Below are positions 18,714 to 27,761 of a DNA stretch of 64,000 nucleotides, piece after piece. Source of the stretch: Oceanicola sp. 502str15 (lineage in GTDB: Bacteria; Pseudomonadota; Alphaproteobacteria; Rhodobacterales; Rhodobacteraceae); NCBI RefSeq assembly GCF_024105635.1, contig NZ_WYDQ01000001.1, forward strand, positions 2,356,001-2,420,000. Direction: 5' to 3'. Position 1 is the stretch's first letter. Each line of letters begins with the position of its first letter. Under the pieces are notes generated by a model. That model was given only the letters and a program-made list of their open reading frames with translations, searched no databases and was not told the DNA's origin. The position numbers were made by a program, and so were the translations under genes.

Positions 18714-19747
18714 GACCGGTTTTGACAACCCTCGCCGCGCTGACGTTGCTCGGCCTCGTCGGCGGGGCAGCCGTGGTTGGCTTCGGACTTTACAACACCT
18801 CCGCGCGGCAGGGGCACTGGCCGGGGGTGGGAGCGGTGCTGCACACCACCTTCAAGCAGTCCGTTCGCCTTCGCGCCCCGGCGGAAAAGGAGGTACCCGA
18901 GGATGTCGCCGCCGCCGACCGTATCGCCCTCGGCGCCCTGCACTATCAAACGGCCTGCGCTTTCTGTCATGCTGTGCCAGGCACTCCGCGCAGTGCCACT
19001 GCCCTGTCGATGAACCCACAACCCCCGCACATCTCGGAGGCGGTAGAGGCTTGGGAGCCTCGTCACATGTTCTGGATCGTACGCGAAGGCGTGAAGATGA
19101 CAGGCATGCCCGGGTGGCCCGCTGGCGCCCATGACGATGAAATCTGGTCCGTGGTCGCCTACCTCAACGCAGTCAAGACCATGACACCGGAGGACCAGGC
19201 GGCGCTGACCGGAGATCGCCTCGGCCGCACCGGATGCACAGCCTGTCATGGCGAGGGCGGGCGAAGCACCAACAGCTTCGTGCCACGGCTCGACATCCTG
19301 ACCAGCGAGGAGATCGTGGCTGCCCTGTCTCATTACAGTACAGGCAGACGCCCCAGCGGGATGATGCAGGAGGTCGTCTCGCGTCTGGATGACGAGGACA
19401 TTGCCGATCTGGGGCGCGAATTCGGCGCGGCGGAGCGCCCCTCTGTGACCCTCTTGCCCGGCTCGGACGAGCCCGGCATGGAGCTTTCCACGCGCGGGAC
19501 CGCCTCGGTGCCGGCTTGCACCGCGTGTCACGGCCCCGGTCGCCAGTCCGGCGCCGCCCCTGCCCCGGCCATTGCGGGCCAGTCACGGGACTATATCGCG
19601 ACCCAGCTGCGGCTTTGGCGGAACGGAAAACGCTATGGCGGGCCACGGGCGGAACTGATGAGCAAATCCGCGCGCGCGCTCACCGATGGCGATATCGAGG
19701 CCCTCGCCGATTGGTTCTCGTCACTGGATCAGGCGTCCACGAACTAG
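18710..19747 (+). CDS. Tri-heme cytochrome c, membrane-anchored
   Basis: This 345-aa protein has an N-terminal hydrophobic helix (about 5-27) that is either a signal or an anchor, then three heme c sites: CAFCH (83-87), CTACH (176-180) and CTACH (270-274). Candidate axial Met residues follow each site. It ends the respiratory operon and probably shuttles electrons in the periplasm, for example from quinol or a dehydrogenase to the CuA subunit. The layout resembles cytochrome c subunits of alcohol or gluconate dehydrogenases, which also have three hemes, so it could instead be the electron acceptor of the PQQ enzyme. It overlaps ctaG by 4 bases. Confidence 0.88.
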   Translation: MRPVLTTLAALTLLGLVGGAAVVGFGLYNTSARQGHWPGVGAVLHTTFKQSVRLRAPAEKEVPEDVAAADRIALGALHYQTACAFCHAVPGTPRSATALSMNPQPPHISEAVEAWEPRHMFWIVREGVKMTGMPGWPAGAHDDEIWSVVAYLNAVKTMTPEDQAALTGDRLGRTGCTACHGEGGRSTNSFVPRLDILTSEEIVAALSHYSTGRRPSGMMQEVVSRLDDEDIADLGREFGAAERPSVTLLPGSDEPGMELSTRGTASVPACTACHGPGRQSGAAPAPAIAGQSRDYIATQLRLWRNGKRYGGPRAELMSKSARALTDGDIEALADWFSSLDQASTN

Positions 19748-19822
19748 CCCAGATACTCCCGGTAATCCCCTGCCGCCCTCCCGCGCCCGGGTTGGCCCGG
19801 CGGCACGTCTTTGGCCCCCAAG

Positions 19823-19847
19823 GGAACACTGTATCGTGATGCACGTT
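19823..19847 (+). promoter_or_regulatory. EcfG-type stress promoter for the yetF unit
   Basis: GGAAC (19823-19827), 16-base spacer, CGTT (19844-19847), an exact match. The -10 ends only 8 bases before ATG 19856, so transcription would begin at or within a few bases of the start codon. Confidence 0.72.
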
Positions 19848-19855
19848 GAACCCGC

Positions 19856-20392
19856 ATGGAACCCGCACAAACATGGCTATCCGAACCGGACCGGCTGCTG
19901 CACATCGCTGCATCCTGCCTGGTCTTCTATGTCTATGTCGTGGCGCTGACCCGCATCAGTGGGAAGCGGACCACGGGCAACATGAACAACTTCGACTGGA
20001 TCATCACCGTGGCCATCGGCTCGGTCATGGCCTCGGGCATTCTGCTGAGAAACGTCTCGATGCTGGATGCACTCGTTGCCGTTTCCGCGCTGGCGGCGCT
20101 TCAGTGGCTCACGACCTGGGCCGCGCTGCGCTCGCGCCGGTTTGCGCGTCTGGTCAAGCCGGAGCCCCGGGTGCTGCTGGAGAACGGCCGGTTCCTTCCC
20201 CGAGAGATGGCCATGGAGCGCGTGACCGAGGACGAGTTGAGCGCCGCCATGCGCAGGGCCGGCCTTCGGGACCGGCAGTTCGCGGCGTGGATCGTGATGG
20301 AAACGAACGGACAGCTCTCGGTCATCCCCACTACGAATGAAGGCGACCCTCCGCGGGGACTGCTCTCGGACGTCGCGGCAAGACGCCAATAA
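19856..20392 (+). CDS. YetF-family (DUF421) membrane protein
   Basis: This 178-aa protein has the DUF421/YetF layout: two to three membrane helices (about 15-35, 45-65 and 70-88) and a soluble C-terminal domain. Family motifs are RISGKRTTGNMNNFDWIITVAIGSVMASGIL and the region KPEPRVLLENGRFLPREMAMERVTEDELSAAMR. YetF proteins are linked to stress and spore physiology, with no settled molecular role. ATG 19856 is the only start that keeps the first helix. It sits 9 bases after an exact EcfG -10, so the mRNA may be leaderless. The Crp-type regulator follows 46 bases later. Confidence 0.88.
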   Translation: MEPAQTWLSEPDRLLHIAASCLVFYVYVVALTRISGKRTTGNMNNFDWIITVAIGSVMASGILLRNVSMLDALVAVSALAALQWLTTWAALRSRRFARLVKPEPRVLLENGRFLPREMAMERVTEDELSAAMRRAGLRDRQFAAWIVMETNGQLSVIPTTNEGDPPRGLLSDVAARRQ

Positions 20393-20438
20393 ACGCAACA
20401 ACAGATGCCGTAAGGAAGGACGGCAAAGGAGCGATGCA

Positions 20439-21257
20439 ATGTCGAGTGAAGAACAATTGCCGGGAGAATCTCTGGAGGTGGAAGACGGTGCGGACATTTC
20501 GGGCGTTTTCTCGACCCCCGCCGCCCTGGACGCACGCTACCGGTGCGGCATGTCGCGCCACATCGGCCCTGCCTTGTGGGAGCGACTTGATCGAGCCTGC
20601 ACCGAGATAAGGACCCTAGAACCGCGAACGACGTTCTCCAAGGCGGGCGAAAGGCTGCGCCACAGTGCTCTTCTGCTCGAGGGATTGATGGTGCGCTATG
20701 TCGTGAGCAATCGAGGGCCCCAGCCCAACCGTCAGATGGTGTCCATCCAGGTGCCGGGAGACTTCGTCGATCTTCACGCGCTGCCGCTCAAGCGCCTCGA
20801 TCACGACGTCACCACCCTGACGCGGGCCCAGATTGCCCTGTTTCCGCATGACGCGCTCGAAGAGATCATCGCAGCCGATCCCGAGCATGCCCGAACGCTC
20901 TGGAAGCTCACGATGATCGATGCTTCGATCCATCGCCATTGGATCTACCGCGGAGGCACCTTGCGGGCGATGGCGGCAATGGCGGACTTTCTCTGCGAGA
21001 TGGACACACGATTGAGCGCCTGCGGCCTGGTAGACCAAGGCAACGTGCCGTTGCCCCTGCTCCACTCGGACCTGTCGGAGATCTGCGGCATCTCCAACGT
21101 GCATGTCAGTCGTGTTGCCAGGGATCTGCGTGACGCCGGGCTCAGCACAGTGCGCGACGGCGTGGCGCAAATCCACGACCGTCCCGCCCTGAAGAAACTC
21201 GCTGGCTTCGATCCGGGCTATCTCTATCTGCCACCTGACGGCGGCGCGCCACACTGA
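20439..21257 (+). CDS. Crp/Fnr-family transcriptional regulator
   Basis: This 272-aa regulator has an N-terminal cyclic-nucleotide-binding-like domain (about 55-155, with RTTFSKAGERLRHSALLLEGLMVRYVVSN and IQVPGDFVDLHALPL) and a C-terminal winged helix (about 190-250, LHSDLSEICGISNVHVSRVARDLRDAGL). The FNR iron-sulfur Cys cluster is not apparent, so it is probably not an oxygen sensor of the FNR kind. ATG 20439 follows AGGAG by 8 bases; a longer frame from 20337 overlaps yetF and lacks support. Its 3' end overlaps the convergent methyltransferase gene by 34 bases. Its targets are unknown; the neighbouring catalase/glycan operon is a candidate. Confidence 0.88.
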   Translation: MSSEEQLPGESLEVEDGADISGVFSTPAALDARYRCGMSRHIGPALWERLDRACTEIRTLEPRTTFSKAGERLRHSALLLEGLMVRYVVSNRGPQPNRQMVSIQVPGDFVDLHALPLKRLDHDVTTLTRAQIALFPHDALEEIIAADPEHARTLWKLTMIDASIHRHWIYRGGTLRAMAAMADFLCEMDTRLSACGLVDQGNVPLPLLHSDLSEICGISNVHVSRVARDLRDAGLSTVRDGVAQIHDRPALKKLAGFDPGYLYLPPDGGAPH

Positions 21258-21814
21258 AATGCCGCCGCGCTCCAGTGCGAGGTCGAGTCCCGCTGGATCA
21301 GATGATCGGGTCGCGTTGCGGCGACGGCCTCGAGGAGCTCTGCCTGTGTCTCAGACGCGCCGAGCTGGGTCTCGGTATCCCCGGCGTAGCCCGCGACCAG
21401 GCAGGCCCCGCCCGGCGCGAGTGCGTTGAGCACGCAGGAGACCGTCTGCTCGAATGCGGGGCGCGAGAGATAGTAGAGCACCTCGGAGAGCACGATGAGG
21501 TCCCAGGAGCCCGGCGGCCAGTCGCGCGGGATCGTCCCCGTCTCGAAACGCGCGTTGGCGATCCCCCGGCCCCGGGCCCGCGCGACGGCGGCGGGGGCAA
21601 AGTCGATCCCGAGCAGGCTGTCGCAGCGCGCGGCGATCAGCGCACTCATCACCCCGATCGAACAGCCCACCTCGAGCGCCGCTCTGTAGTTGGTGCGAGG
21701 CAGGAGCGCCAGGCAGCGGCGATATTTCTCTGCCTCGTAGGCGCTGGTCTCGTAGTTCCAGGGATCTCCCTGCTCCGCGTAGAGACGGTCGAAAGAGGCA
21801 GCGTCGCGGGTCAT
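21224..21814 (-). CDS. SAM-dependent methyltransferase, NodS-like
   Basis: This 196-aa class I methyltransferase has motif I as ALEVGCSIGVMSALIA (about 45-60) and a second block LLGIDFAPAAVARARGR. The PGSWDLIVLSEVLYYLS stretch matches motif IV of NodS-type enzymes, which N-methylate the deacetylated amino sugar of Nod factor. Its neighbour is a PIG-L deacetylase, so methylation of a freed amino group on a sugar is a reasonable inference. It is the last gene of the eight-gene minus-strand operon and begins by ATGA overlap with the PIG-L gene. It overlaps the convergent regulator by 34 bases. Confidence 0.82.
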   Translation of the reverse strand: MTRDAASFDRLYAEQGDPWNYETSAYEAEKYRRCLALLPRTNYRAALEVGCSIGVMSALIAARCDSLLGIDFAPAAVARARGRGIANARFETGTIPRDWPPGSWDLIVLSEVLYYLSRPAFEQTVSCVLNALAPGGACLVAGYAGDTETQLGASETQAELLEAVAATRPDHLIQRDSTSHWSAAAFQCGAPPSGGR

Positions 21815-22539
21815 GCGGGAATGAAGATTTCGTCGGTGTCGACGAAATGCTCGGCAAGATCGGTCGCCATGGTGAAGCCGGTCGGGTCGTCGTCGATCAG
21901 CGGTGTCATCTGCGAGGCATGCGCGGCAAGGGCACGGGCCTTCAGTGCTCGCAGGGGCGCGGAGCGAAACCGGCGCAGTCCGGAGAAGCGCGCCGCCGCG
22001 GCGGGCCCCTGCACCCGCCCCCAGACCGGGCAGGCATAAAGTCGGCAGCCCGGTCGCCGGGCGGCCAGGTAACAGGCCAGGGCCCAGGTCCGTTGATGGT
22101 CGGGATGCGGGTCACCCCACCAAGTGGACCAGATCGCGCTGACATCCGGCAGGATTTGGCCCAGCCGGGCCGCCACCGCGGCAAAGGCAGCGGGGTCCTC
22201 GGGCGCGGCGAGGTCGGGGTAGCCCAGCCAGATCGGGCGGGCGCTGTTTCCCGAAAGCAGGCGCACCGCGCGGGTCACCTCGCGGCGGCGCAGTGCCGCA
22301 AGGGAGGCGGCGGGGTAACGCGCGGAGTTCGGGTGCGAGCGGCTGCCGTCTGTGACCACCGCCACATGCGCGCGCCGCCCGCTGCGCCAGGTCGCTGCCA
22401 GAGCGGCTCCGGCAGCGAGCGTTTCGTCATCGGGGTGAGGTGCGAGCATCAGCACATCGCCGGTGCCGGTCAGCTCACCCAAGGCGATCGGCGGCGCGGC
22501 GGCGGCGGCGGCCACCACGGGGGTGAATGCCGGGCTCAT
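21811..22539 (-). CDS. PIG-L family deacetylase
   Basis: This 242-aa protein has the PIG-L/LmbE zinc-site motif APHPDDETLAAGAALA at about residues 33-48 and the second ligand block WWGDPHPDHQRTWAL (about 138-152). These enzymes remove N-acetyl groups from sugars. It is flanked by an acyl-CoA-dehydrogenase-like gene and a methyltransferase, with 4-base overlaps on both sides, pointing to one pathway acting on a glycoconjugate. No signal peptide is clear, so it is likely cytoplasmic. The substrate is unknown. Confidence 0.88.
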   Translation of the reverse strand: MSPAFTPVVAAAAAAPPIALGELTGTGDVLMLAPHPDDETLAAGAALAATWRSGRRAHVAVVTDGSRSHPNSARYPAASLAALRRREVTRAVRLLSGNSARPIWLGYPDLAAPEDPAAFAAVAARLGQILPDVSAIWSTWWGDPHPDHQRTWALACYLAARRPGCRLYACPVWGRVQGPAAAARFSGLRRFRSAPLRALKARALAAHASQMTPLIDDDPTGFTMATDLAEHFVDTDEIFIPA

Positions 22540-23621
22540 GAGCCCCAGACCTCGCCCACCGGACGGTCGGCGGAGCAGAGGCTCCGTCCCACCTGGGTGA
22601 GCTTGCCGTCGAGGTCGGCCTGGCGGAGGAAGAAAGACAGGTCGCGGCGCACGCGGTCCGGCAGGCTCGGTTCGGCGAAGGCGCGCGTGCCCAGCGCCCG
22701 ATCCGCGATGGCGATCCCGTCGAGGCAGGCTTGTTCCACGGCCTCGCGCGCGGCGAGGCTCAGGGCCACGGCAGCCTCCCGTGCCCCCGGTGCCTCGACC
22801 TGCCGGGCGGCATCCTCGACCAGCAGGCGCGCGCCGTGCGCCAGCGTCGCGATCCGGGCAACCCGGTGCAGCTGGGCCTCGCTGGCCGCATCACCCCGGT
22901 CGGCCACCCCGGCGCGCACCGCCTCGGCCAGGGCCTCAAGCCCACCCACATGGAGCGCGGCATACCGCCAGACCCCACCCTGAAAATGCGGCTCACGCTC
23001 GTAGTCTCCCGGTGAGCCCAGGGTCTCCGCCTCCACCCCATCGAAGTCGTAGCTGCCCGAAGCAGTGGCGCGCATGCCGCTGACTTGCCAGGCGGAGGCA
23101 TCGGCGCGGTGCGGGTCGCCGGAGTCCGCCAACACGAGCTGTGTCCCCTGATCGGTGCGTGCGGTCAGCACCACGGCACCCACGACACCCAAGCCCGAAC
23201 AGAAGCGCTTTTGCCCCGCGAGCCGCCCCCTGCGCCCGATGCGCATTGCCAGGGTGACGCCAGGGCTGCCGTCCGCCCCCCAGACGCCATGGATCGTGCC
23301 TGCGCGCGCGGCGGCCCAAACGCGTCGGCACTGGCTGTCGGAGCCATAGAGCTGGACCAGCCGCAGCGCGTTCATGTGGCCCTCCGCCAATCGGCCGACC
23401 GACAGGCTGGCCCGGCCAATGCGGCGCAGAAGGGTGACGCTGTCCCGAGGGTCTGCGGCGGTGCTCACCAGCCTGTCGAGCAGGCCGTGCCGTCCAAGCA
23501 GGCCCATGTCGGCCGACAGGTCGCGCACCCCGGCGTCGGCCTCGGCGGCATGGGCGGCAATCTCCCGCAGCACGGCCTCCTCCGTGTCGCACACGCGGGT
23601 GTTCGGCGCGGCGGTCCTCAT
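22536..23621 (-). CDS. Acyl-CoA dehydrogenase-like flavoprotein
   Basis: This 361-aa protein has the acyl-CoA dehydrogenase fold order: a helical N-domain, a beta domain (GVWGADGSPGVTLAMRIGRRGRLAGQKRFCSGLGVV) and a helical C-domain with LHVGGLEALAEAVRAGV. It is divergent; the usual catalytic Glu is not obvious by eye, so it may oxidise an unusual substrate or may not be a true fatty acid enzyme. It overlaps its neighbours by 4 bases on both sides. In similar clusters in alphaproteobacteria, ACAD-like, PIG-L, methyltransferase and GT2 genes occur together with no assigned product. Confidence 0.78.
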   Translation of the reverse strand: MRTAAPNTRVCDTEEAVLREIAAHAAEADAGVRDLSADMGLLGRHGLLDRLVSTAADPRDSVTLLRRIGRASLSVGRLAEGHMNALRLVQLYGSDSQCRRVWAAARAGTIHGVWGADGSPGVTLAMRIGRRGRLAGQKRFCSGLGVVGAVVLTARTDQGTQLVLADSGDPHRADASAWQVSGMRATASGSYDFDGVEAETLGSPGDYEREPHFQGGVWRYAALHVGGLEALAEAVRAGVADRGDAASEAQLHRVARIATLAHGARLLVEDAARQVEAPGAREAAVALSLAAREAVEQACLDGIAIADRALGTRAFAEPSLPDRVRRDLSFFLRQADLDGKLTQVGRSLCSADRPVGEVWGS

Positions 23622-24649
23622 GCCGACACCTGCGACCGGGTCGGCGCGAGGCGCGCAAGTTCACGCTGTAGCCGCGGGAGTTCGAGACGCAGCTGCGACA
23701 GGCGCATCCGCTCGCGTCGCAGTTCCGCTGTGCCGGTCTCCAGCGCCGCCCAGGCCGCGCCGAAGCCCGAGCCGATCCACCGGCGGCGTAGGGTGCCGCG
23801 CATCCGCGCGCGCAGGATCGTGGTGGCGGCGGGTTCGAGCACCTCATCCACCAGCGGGTCGGCCTCCAGGATCCGGGCGCGCAGGGCCCCGGCCATGCCC
23901 CCCTCCGTGCGGCCCGAAAGCCGGCAGGAGGTGGTGACCTGGGCACGGGACGAGTGGCGCACCCGCCAGTCGCGGGCCTCGGCGAGGGCCGCAAACGCGC
24001 GGTCCTCGCCCATCGATCGCTCCTCGAAGCCGCCCAGCGCGTCGTAAAGCGCCATTCGAAAGGCCAGGCTTGCGCCAGCCGGGTTGATATGGGTCGGCGC
24101 CGGGTCGTGCGGCACCGGGTCGAGCAGGTGTCGGACGGCGAGGGTCAGGGCCATGTACTCGCCCTCCGGCGCGCCGTTGCGCCCGATCACCGAAGGCAGG
24201 CGGGCGGCCTCCTCCGGGTCGGGCAACACGGTGCCGCAGACGAGGTCGGCGTGCTCTAGTTCGGTCAGGTTGGCGTCCACCCAGTCCCCGGCCACGCAGG
24301 TGTCGGCATCGGTCGTCATCACCACCGCATCGGGCGCCAGACGGGCCGCGCAGGATGCAATCGCCACCCTCCGCGCCCGACCGACTCCACCGGCTTCCGG
24401 CGGGTTCGGCTCGTCGAGCACCGCGCCGGATAGGCCGGAGCGCCGGAACCAGTCCTCGGCGACGGCGCGGGTCGCGTCCTGCGAGCCGTTGACCGCCACG
24501 ACGATGGCGCCACGCCCCCGAAGCGACCGCGCGGCCGCATCGAGGCAGGCAGGCAGCCGCTCCTCCTCGTTGCGGGCCGGAACGGTGATGACCAGCGGCC
24601 AAGCACCCTGCGGCCCGAACTCCCGTCGGTGAACATCCCGCAAGCTCAT
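23618..24649 (-). CDS. Glycosyltransferase family 2
   Basis: This 343-aa enzyme has a GT-A fold: [23 protein letters not shown] (about 19-41), a metal-binding DAD motif in [13 protein letters not shown] (about 115) and an acceptor-site GED in [11 protein letters not shown] (about 215). The C-terminal 80 residues are Arg/Leu-rich and helical. ATG 24649 overlaps the catalase stop (ATGA), so the two genes are translationally coupled; a longer frame to 24682 is not needed. It would transfer a sugar from a nucleotide donor in the pathway with the PIG-L and methyltransferase genes. Confidence 0.87.
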   Translation of the reverse strand: MSLRDVHRREFGPQGAWPLVITVPARNEEERLPACLDAAARSLRGRGAIVVAVNGSQDATRAVAEDWFRRSGLSGAVLDEPNPPEAGGVGRARRVAIASCAARLAPDAVVMTTDADTCVAGDWVDANLTELEHADLVCGTVLPDPEEAARLPSVIGRNGAPEGEYMALTLAVRHLLDPVPHDPAPTHINPAGASLAFRMALYDALGGFEERSMGEDRAFAALAEARDWRVRHSSRAQVTTSCRLSGRTEGGMAGALRARILEADPLVDEVLEPAATTILRARMRGTLRRRWIGSGFGAAWAALETGTAELRRERMRLSQLRLELPRLQRELARLAPTRSQVSA

Positions 24650-26703
24650 GGGCGCCGGTCCCAGAAGCGCAGGGCCTTGCACGCTTCCATGAAGCTGCTT
24701 GCCCCATCGGCCTCATCCAGCGCAATGACGCCGTCGTCGGGCTCAGCGACCACGGCCTTCGGCCAGAAGGCTTTCAGGGCCGCTCCGGAAAGGCCAATGA
24801 ACTTCAGATGCGCGTGGGCGTCGGCAAGAAAGCTGCGTGCGGCGTGCATCCCGGCCAGTTTCTCCGCCCCCTCGTCGCTCGCCAGCACGGCTACTGCATC
24901 GTAGAGCACAGAGGGCGCGCCATCGAGCTTCTGGTCGGCGGCGATGGTGCGGCCGCGGTTGGTGGTGATCCCGCCGACTTTCTCGGCGATGATCTCCACC
25001 ATGGCGCCCGCCTCCTGCGCCGCGGCCCTGAACTCATCCACGCTCTTCCCGTCGATCCCGTCGGTGAGCAGAAGGCCCAGCTTCCGGCCCTTCAGGGTTT
25101 CAGGCGGGTTGGCAAGAATGCTGAGCGCAGGCGAGGGTTCGGTCTCGACCACCGGGCGCGCGGGCGTGGCAGCGTCCGGCACCTCCATGCCCAACCCGTC
25201 GGCAACCTTGGCCGCCAGCTCCGCGTCGATGTTGGGCAGGTGCGAGACCATCCGCTCGCGGATCGCCACCGTCTCCACCTTCGACAGCTCGAAGACCAGC
25301 GCATCGGCGATGTGGTCCTGCTCCACCGGGGTCTGGCTGAGGTAGAACTGCCGCGCCTGGCTGTAGTGGTCGGCAAAGCTCTCCGAGCGCACCCGGCGCT
25401 TGGCAACGCCCTCCTCGGCCTCGTAGGAGCGGAAGCCGCGCTCGGGATTCTCGCGCGGGCCGAGCCCGTGGCTGTTGGGCTCGTAGTTGGCCCGTCCGCG
25501 CGGGTTGTGCATGGCCATGTGCCCGTCCTGCTGGAAATGCGCGAAGGGGCAGCGCGGCGCGTTGATCGGGATGTGATTGAAGTTGGGCGAACCGAGGCGC
25601 TTCAGCTGGGTGTCGAGATAGCTGAAGTTGCGCCCCTGCAGCAGCGGGTCGTTGGAGTGGTCGATGCCGGGCACGATGTTACCGGTCTGGAATGCGACCT
25701 GCTCGGTCTCGGCAAAGAAGTTGTCGGGCATCCGGTCGAGGGTCATGGTGCCGACGATCCGCACCGGCACCTGCTCTTCGGGGATCAGCTTGGTGGCGTC
25801 GAGCACGTCGAAATCGAAGCTCTCGGCGAAATCGTCATCAAAGACCTGCACACCCAGGTCCCACTGCGGATAGTCCCCCGCCTGGATCGCCTGCCAGAGG
25901 TCGCGGCGGTGAAAGTCCGGGTCCGCCCCGTTGATCTTGACCGCCTCGTCCCAGAGCACTGATTGCACGCCGAGCCGCGGCTTCCAGTGGAACTTGACGA
26001 AGCTCGCCTTTCCCTCTGCGTTCACGAGCCGGAAGGTATGCACGCCGAAGCCTTCCATGAAACGGAAGGAGCGCGGAATGGTGCGGTCGGACATGATCCA
26101 CATCACCATGTGCATCGACTCGGGCATCAGCGAGATGAAATCCCAGAAATTGTCATGCGCCGTCTGCGCCTGCGGAAAGGCGCGGTCGGGCTCCTGCTTG
26201 GCCGCATGGACCAGGTCGGGAAACTTGATGGCGTCCTGAATGAAGAACACCGGGATGTTGTTGCCCACGAGATCCCAGTTGCCCTCCTTGGTGTAGAACT
26301 TCACCGCAAAGCCGCGGACGTCGCGCGCCAGGTCGGCAGAGCCCTTGTTGCCCGCGACGGTGGAGAAGCGAACGAAGACCTCGGTCTTCTCGCCCACCTC
26401 GGTCAGCACCTTCGCACGGGTGAGGTCCGAGAGGTCGTCTGTCAGCTCGAAGGTGCCATGGGCGCCGTAGCCGCGCGCATGCACCACCCGCTCCGGGATG
26501 CGCTCATGATCGAAGTGAAAGAGCTTCTCGCGGAAGATCTGGTCTTCCAGAAGATGCGGCCCGCGGTCGCCGACCTTCAGCGAGTTCTGATCGTCGGCGA
26601 TGGGCATGCCGACTTGGGTGGTCATCGTGTCGCGCTGATCACCTGCGACCTGGTGGGTTTCGCCGCCGGAGCCGGTGTGGTCGGTGTCGAGGTCTTTTGC
26701 CAT
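24646..26703 (-). CDS. katE: Large-subunit catalase (clade 2, HPII-like) with C-terminal flavodoxin-like domain
   Basis: This 685-aa heme catalase breaks down hydrogen peroxide. Catalytic His75 is in [13 protein letters not shown], and Asn148 in GNNIPVFF. The distal and proximal heme region is intact ([17 protein letters not shown] with the Tyr ligand expected nearby). Residues beyond about 540 form the class I glutamine-amidotransferase-like domain of large catalases ([26 protein letters not shown]). ATG 26703 ([11 protein letters not shown]) is chosen; the longer frame to 27171 is antisense to nothing but overlaps a glycosyltransferase in another frame. Its first 82 bases overlap that gene's 3' end and its stop overlaps the next start, placing it inside a glycan-type operon. 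Confidence 0.94.
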   Translation of the reverse strand: MAKDLDTDHTGSGGETHQVAGDQRDTMTTQVGMPIADDQNSLKVGDRGPHLLEDQIFREKLFHFDHERIPERVVHARGYGAHGTFELTDDLSDLTRAKVLTEVGEKTEVFVRFSTVAGNKGSADLARDVRGFAVKFYTKEGNWDLVGNNIPVFFIQDAIKFPDLVHAAKQEPDRAFPQAQTAHDNFWDFISLMPESMHMVMWIMSDRTIPRSFRFMEGFGVHTFRLVNAEGKASFVKFHWKPRLGVQSVLWDEAVKINGADPDFHRRDLWQAIQAGDYPQWDLGVQVFDDDFAESFDFDVLDATKLIPEEQVPVRIVGTMTLDRMPDNFFAETEQVAFQTGNIVPGIDHSNDPLLQGRNFSYLDTQLKRLGSPNFNHIPINAPRCPFAHFQQDGHMAMHNPRGRANYEPNSHGLGPRENPERGFRSYEAEEGVAKRRVRSESFADHYSQARQFYLSQTPVEQDHIADALVFELSKVETVAIRERMVSHLPNIDAELAAKVADGLGMEVPDAATPARPVVETEPSPALSILANPPETLKGRKLGLLLTDGIDGKSVDEFRAAAQEAGAMVEIIAEKVGGITTNRGRTIAADQKLDGAPSVLYDAVAVLASDEGAEKLAGMHAARSFLADAHAHLKFIGLSGAALKAFWPKAVVAEPDDGVIALDEADGASSFMEACKALRFWDRRP

Positions 26704-27761
26704 GTCGTGAACCTTTCGGGGCTGGGAACAGGGGTAATGGAGGGGCGCGTTGCGGCCCCTGGTACGAGCAGGTCCACCCAACGGGCGAGCACCTGCGAAA
26801 AGCGGAACTCCGGGCGCACCCGGATCTCCGAAGTGCGCTTGGCGGCGTCTCGCCATCCGGCCATTGCCTGGCGCAGCGCGTCCGGGTCGGAGCTGTCGAT
26901 GCACTGCGCCGCAGTACTCGCCACCTCGTCGTTTGCGCCGAGACCGCGCTGCAGCACGGCAGGGCAGCCGACTGCATTGGCTTCGGCGATGACGAGGCCG
27001 AAGGTTTCGGCGAAGTGGTCCTGCGGGTAGAACAGGCAAGCTGCGCGTCGCATCCAGCCGATCAGCTCCGGCTGTCGCAAGCGCCCCAGCGGGAGCACAC
27101 GGGGCGGCATCCGACCGACCGGCCAAGCAAGGTATCCCGGATCGGCAATCGCGAGGCGCAGCCTCGGCCAATCCGCCTGCAACATTTCGAACCGCTCGAG
27201 CACCTGCCCGAGACCCTTATGCGGCGAGCTGGCGAAGAGCAGCAGATCCGGGTCGCGGGGCGTGTCGTCGGGCGCGAGCGCGTCGTCGATGGGGTTGCAG
27301 ACATGGCCGATGGCCGGCGCCGCCCCTCCACCGACAAAACGCCTCAGCCAGTCGGCATGGCTGCGGGAAACACAGAGCACCTCGATGCCGGCCGCAGCCA
27401 AGTCGGGGGCGAGCGCGCGGTTATGACGCCCCGGAAAGACATGCTGCCAGACGATCACACGGGACGTCGAGTGCAACCTCGCCAGCTTGAGGGCGACCTT
27501 CCAGGAGTTCACGACGACGATGGTGCCGGGCGCTTCCGGAAAAGGCCTCTTCAGGTCGAGCCCGGCATATCCGACACCGCCCCACCAGTCGGCACGATCG
27601 GGCCGCATTCTTTGGCGAACCATGATCTGGAGCCGCGAGGACAGACCCTCGCAAACACGCACGAGCGTCGCCTCGGTGCCGCCCAAGCCCTCCAGTTGGC
27701 CCGGTGCGCCGCTGTATCCTCTCGGAGCCAGCGGATCGACGAATGTGATGGCGCGGCTCAC
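26622..27761 (-). CDS. Glycosyltransferase family 1-like (GT-B)
   Basis: This 379-aa protein resembles GT4-type glycosyltransferases: a [14 protein letters not shown] loop near the N-terminus, [31 protein letters not shown], and the C-terminal donor site [17 protein letters not shown] and [26 protein letters not shown] with the E-x7-E spacing. The GTG start at 27761 overlaps the upstream stop (GTGA). Its last 82 bases overlap the catalase start in another frame; the final 25 or so residues (Thr/Pro-rich) may be extra sequence produced by loss of an earlier stop. Confidence 0.85.
   Translation of the reverse strand: MSRAITFVDPLAPRGYSGAPGQLEGLGGTEATLVRVCEGLSSRLQIMVRQRMRPDRADWWGGVGYAGLDLKRPFPEAPGTIVVVNSWKVALKLARLHSTSRVIVWQHVFPGRHNRALAPDLAAAGIEVLCVSRSHADWLRRFVGGGAAPAIGHVCNPIDDALAPDDTPRDPDLLLFASSPHKGLGQVLERFEMLQADWPRLRLAIADPGYLAWPVGRMPPRVLPLGRLRQPELIGWMRRAACLFYPQDHFAETFGLVIAEANAVGCPAVLQRGLGANDEVASTAAQCIDSSDPDALRQAMAGWRDAAKRTSEIRVRPEFRFSQVLARWVDLLVPGAATRPSITPVPSPERFTTWQKTSTPTTPAPAAKPTRSQVISATR

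Noticed and set aside
26704..27171. N-terminal extension of the catalase frame
   Set aside because: The added sequence is not catalase-like and lies over the GT-B gene in another frame; MAKDLDTDH at 26703 is a normal catalase start.
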